From the NCBI GenBank assembly GCA_030268105.1, contig BSDZ01000004.1:1359001-1423000 (forward strand): a stretch of 64,000 nucleotides of DNA, in the 5' to 3' direction. Origin of the DNA: Volvox africanus. Lineage: Eukaryota; Chlorophyta; Chlorophyceae; Chlamydomonadales; Volvocaceae. Below, piece after piece: positions 62,801-64,000 of the stretch. The notes below the pieces were generated by a model. That model was not told the DNA's origin. It worked only from the letters and a program-made list of their open reading frames with translations, and did no database searches. Position 1 is the stretch's first letter. Every line of letters begins with the position of its first letter. Made by a program: the position numbers and the translations under genes.

Positions 62801-63995
62801 GTGGCGGTGTCTCGACTTCCGGTCCCTGGTTGCGGATTCGGCCAGCATCCAACAAGCCGGGGTAGGTTAGTGGAGGGGTGTTGGTCCCGCCCTTGTGCCG
62901 CCCATTTCCCCTCCCCAAACCCTACCTTCCCCCGGGGGCCAGGTATTCAACAACAACAACAATGCCCCTGGAGTTCCAGGTTCTACCCCGACCGAGAGCG
63001 GGCCAAAGACCCTAAAGTTAAGGGCAGGGTGCCCCCATGTCGATGGACGGTGACGACCCCAATTAAAGTGACCCGCGAGCTGACCAGTAGCGGAGTTGAC
63101 GCCTTAGTTGATTCGGCAGATTCCGCTGGATGCTGGTGGTGGGTGCTGAACCTGGGAAAACCACTGATTTCGGAGAAGTCGGCATGAGAGACTGGATGAG
63201 GGTGCCCCGAAACACCGGGGAAGGTAGGGACTGCCAGGTTAGTGGCCACGGGTGATGTACCCCCCTATCCTACACACATAAACAACAGCAACCGACTCTA
63301 CAAAAGACTCTGCAAAAGCGCCTTCTGAACCGCGCCAGTTCCGGGAATATACTAACAGAGGGACAATACCTCTTTCCCTCTCCCCCCCGTGCCCAGGTCG
63401 ACGCTCATCAATTCGACGATCATCTCTCTACATTCGTCCTCTCCTCCTCACTGACGCCACCCACTACCAGTTCACAATTACACCCCCCGCTTCGCCCACG
63501 CACCTTGGGCTGCCAAAAGGGATCTACGCCACGCAGCGCGTCCTCAGCCCATTGGGGTATAGCCGTCGCCAGCATGGAGACCGCCCCGCTGAGCAGCAAA
63601 GGGAGCTGTGTTTGGTGCGGCTGGGGCCGATGTTGTGACGGGGGCTGCAATTGTAGCTGTGACTGCTGGCATGACAGCTGAGAGGACTTCATCCGCTGCT
63701 GGGACTGCACTTGCGGTTGCTGCTGCTGCTGTTGTTGTCCTTGTTTCTGGACCAGTGGCTGGCGGCAAGCTGCGGGGGGCTGCTGCGTCTTCGCATTGGA
63801 TGCTGCTGCTTCAATGTCCCTCGCATCACCAATACTTAAATGAGATTCGGCCTCCCCCGTCATCGTCCGGGCCCGCTTCCCAGGCCGCTCCAGAGATGAC
63901 GGCATGACGACGTTTGACATGATGGAGGTCGAGTTGAGGCATGAGGATGGGCACCTCTCGCCTGAGCATTGGCCGCCATGGGAAGTGACCTCCAT
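59860..63995 (-). CDS. PIAS/Siz-type SUMO ligase-like protein with degenerate SP-RING
   Basis: Exons in order of translation: 63995-63504, (perhaps one missed), 62001-61936, 61502-61362, 61075-60539, 60117-59860; all phase 0. About 497 residues from these. The N-terminal exon is Gln-rich and ends WAEDALRGVDPFWQPK, like the start of a PINIT domain. PINIT continues with FFTVSPAALAAFEEKRAQ, WYGGSYVMLNGRSYEV and QAVDLSRGLVRGANLLTLLW. The SP-RING follows: VTVSLRCPLHGGLVTAP, then FFDVGGFLQLA and SWICPASG, then LRPHAFLSAVLRTL and VEAIEVSPCGRWRP. PIAS proteins promote SUMO transfer from UBC9 in the nucleus. The C-terminus GLDVVDLTSD is a SUMO-interacting motif next to the stop. Three of four SP-RING zinc ligands appear lost. 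The ATG at 63995 is five bases from the window end, so a longer N-terminus is possible; no SAP domain is seen. Confidence 0.8.
62990..63281. repeat. Dispersed repeat, copy 2, inside a PIAS-like intron
   Basis: The second copy of the repeat at 58566-58861, in the same orientation. It lies within the long intron between the N-terminal exon (63504) and the exon starting 62001 of the PIAS-like gene. Its right end is CCTACACACATA in both copies, so the two end at nearly the same base. Confidence 0.9.
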
Positions 63996-64000
63996 GGACC

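Overview
This window looks like nuclear DNA of a volvocine green alga, most likely Volvox or a close relative. Genes carry many short introns (50-900 bp) with GT-AG ends. Introns and spacers are packed with tri-, penta- and hexanucleotide arrays, and GC is moderate rather than Chlamydomonas-high. Plant-type TTTAGGG and TTTTAGGG repeats occur, the tRNA is of plant type, and the encoded families (GAF/TKL-like kinase, LRR receptor cyclase, stand-alone CNX1E) fit a volvocine alga. The assignment rests on sequence character alone; no search was run.

Layout. (1) 1-5394: no convincing gene, including an AT-rich island at about 3.6-5.35 kb. (2) 5395-19241 (+): a 21-exon serine/threonine kinase of TKL type, about 1,590 aa; all exon phases join. 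(3) 19242-24037: convergent spacer dominated by simple repeats. (4) 24038-28579 (-): CNX1E/MoeA-type molybdenum insertase, 467 aa, 9 exons including one of 19 nt, with a tRNA-Arg(ACG) on the opposite strand inside an intron. (5) 28580-28943: 364-bp divergent promoter region. (6) 28944-29404 (+): small RING-HC protein, followed almost at once by (7) an EXD2-like 3'-5' exonuclease ending at 35477; the two may be bicistronic or fused. (8) 37630-53266 (+): a giant LRR receptor nucleotide cyclase (roughly 3,200 aa). It has a signal peptide, a plant-type LRR ectodomain, one transmembrane segment and two class III cyclase half-domains separated by a very long low-complexity linker. (9) 53267-55556: spacer beginning with an interstitial telomere-like array. 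(10) 55557/56160-57745 (+): a folate-receptor-like Cys-rich membrane protein. (11) 59860-63995 (-): a PIAS/Siz-type SUMO-ligase-like protein with PINIT domain, degenerate SP-RING and C-terminal SUMO-interacting motif; its start lies at the window edge.

The genes do not form a pathway. The most notable observation is in the cyclase. Its first domain keeps both metal-binding Asp residues but has lost the purine and transition-state residues. Its second domain shows exactly the reverse. This predicts one composite active site within a single chain, as in animal transmembrane adenylyl cyclases, here attached to an LRR ectodomain. Other points of interest are the SP-RING lacking most zinc ligands, the RING/EXD2 arrangement, microexons, intronic hexamer arrays lying next to splice sites, and several perfect zero- or two-base-loop palindromes.
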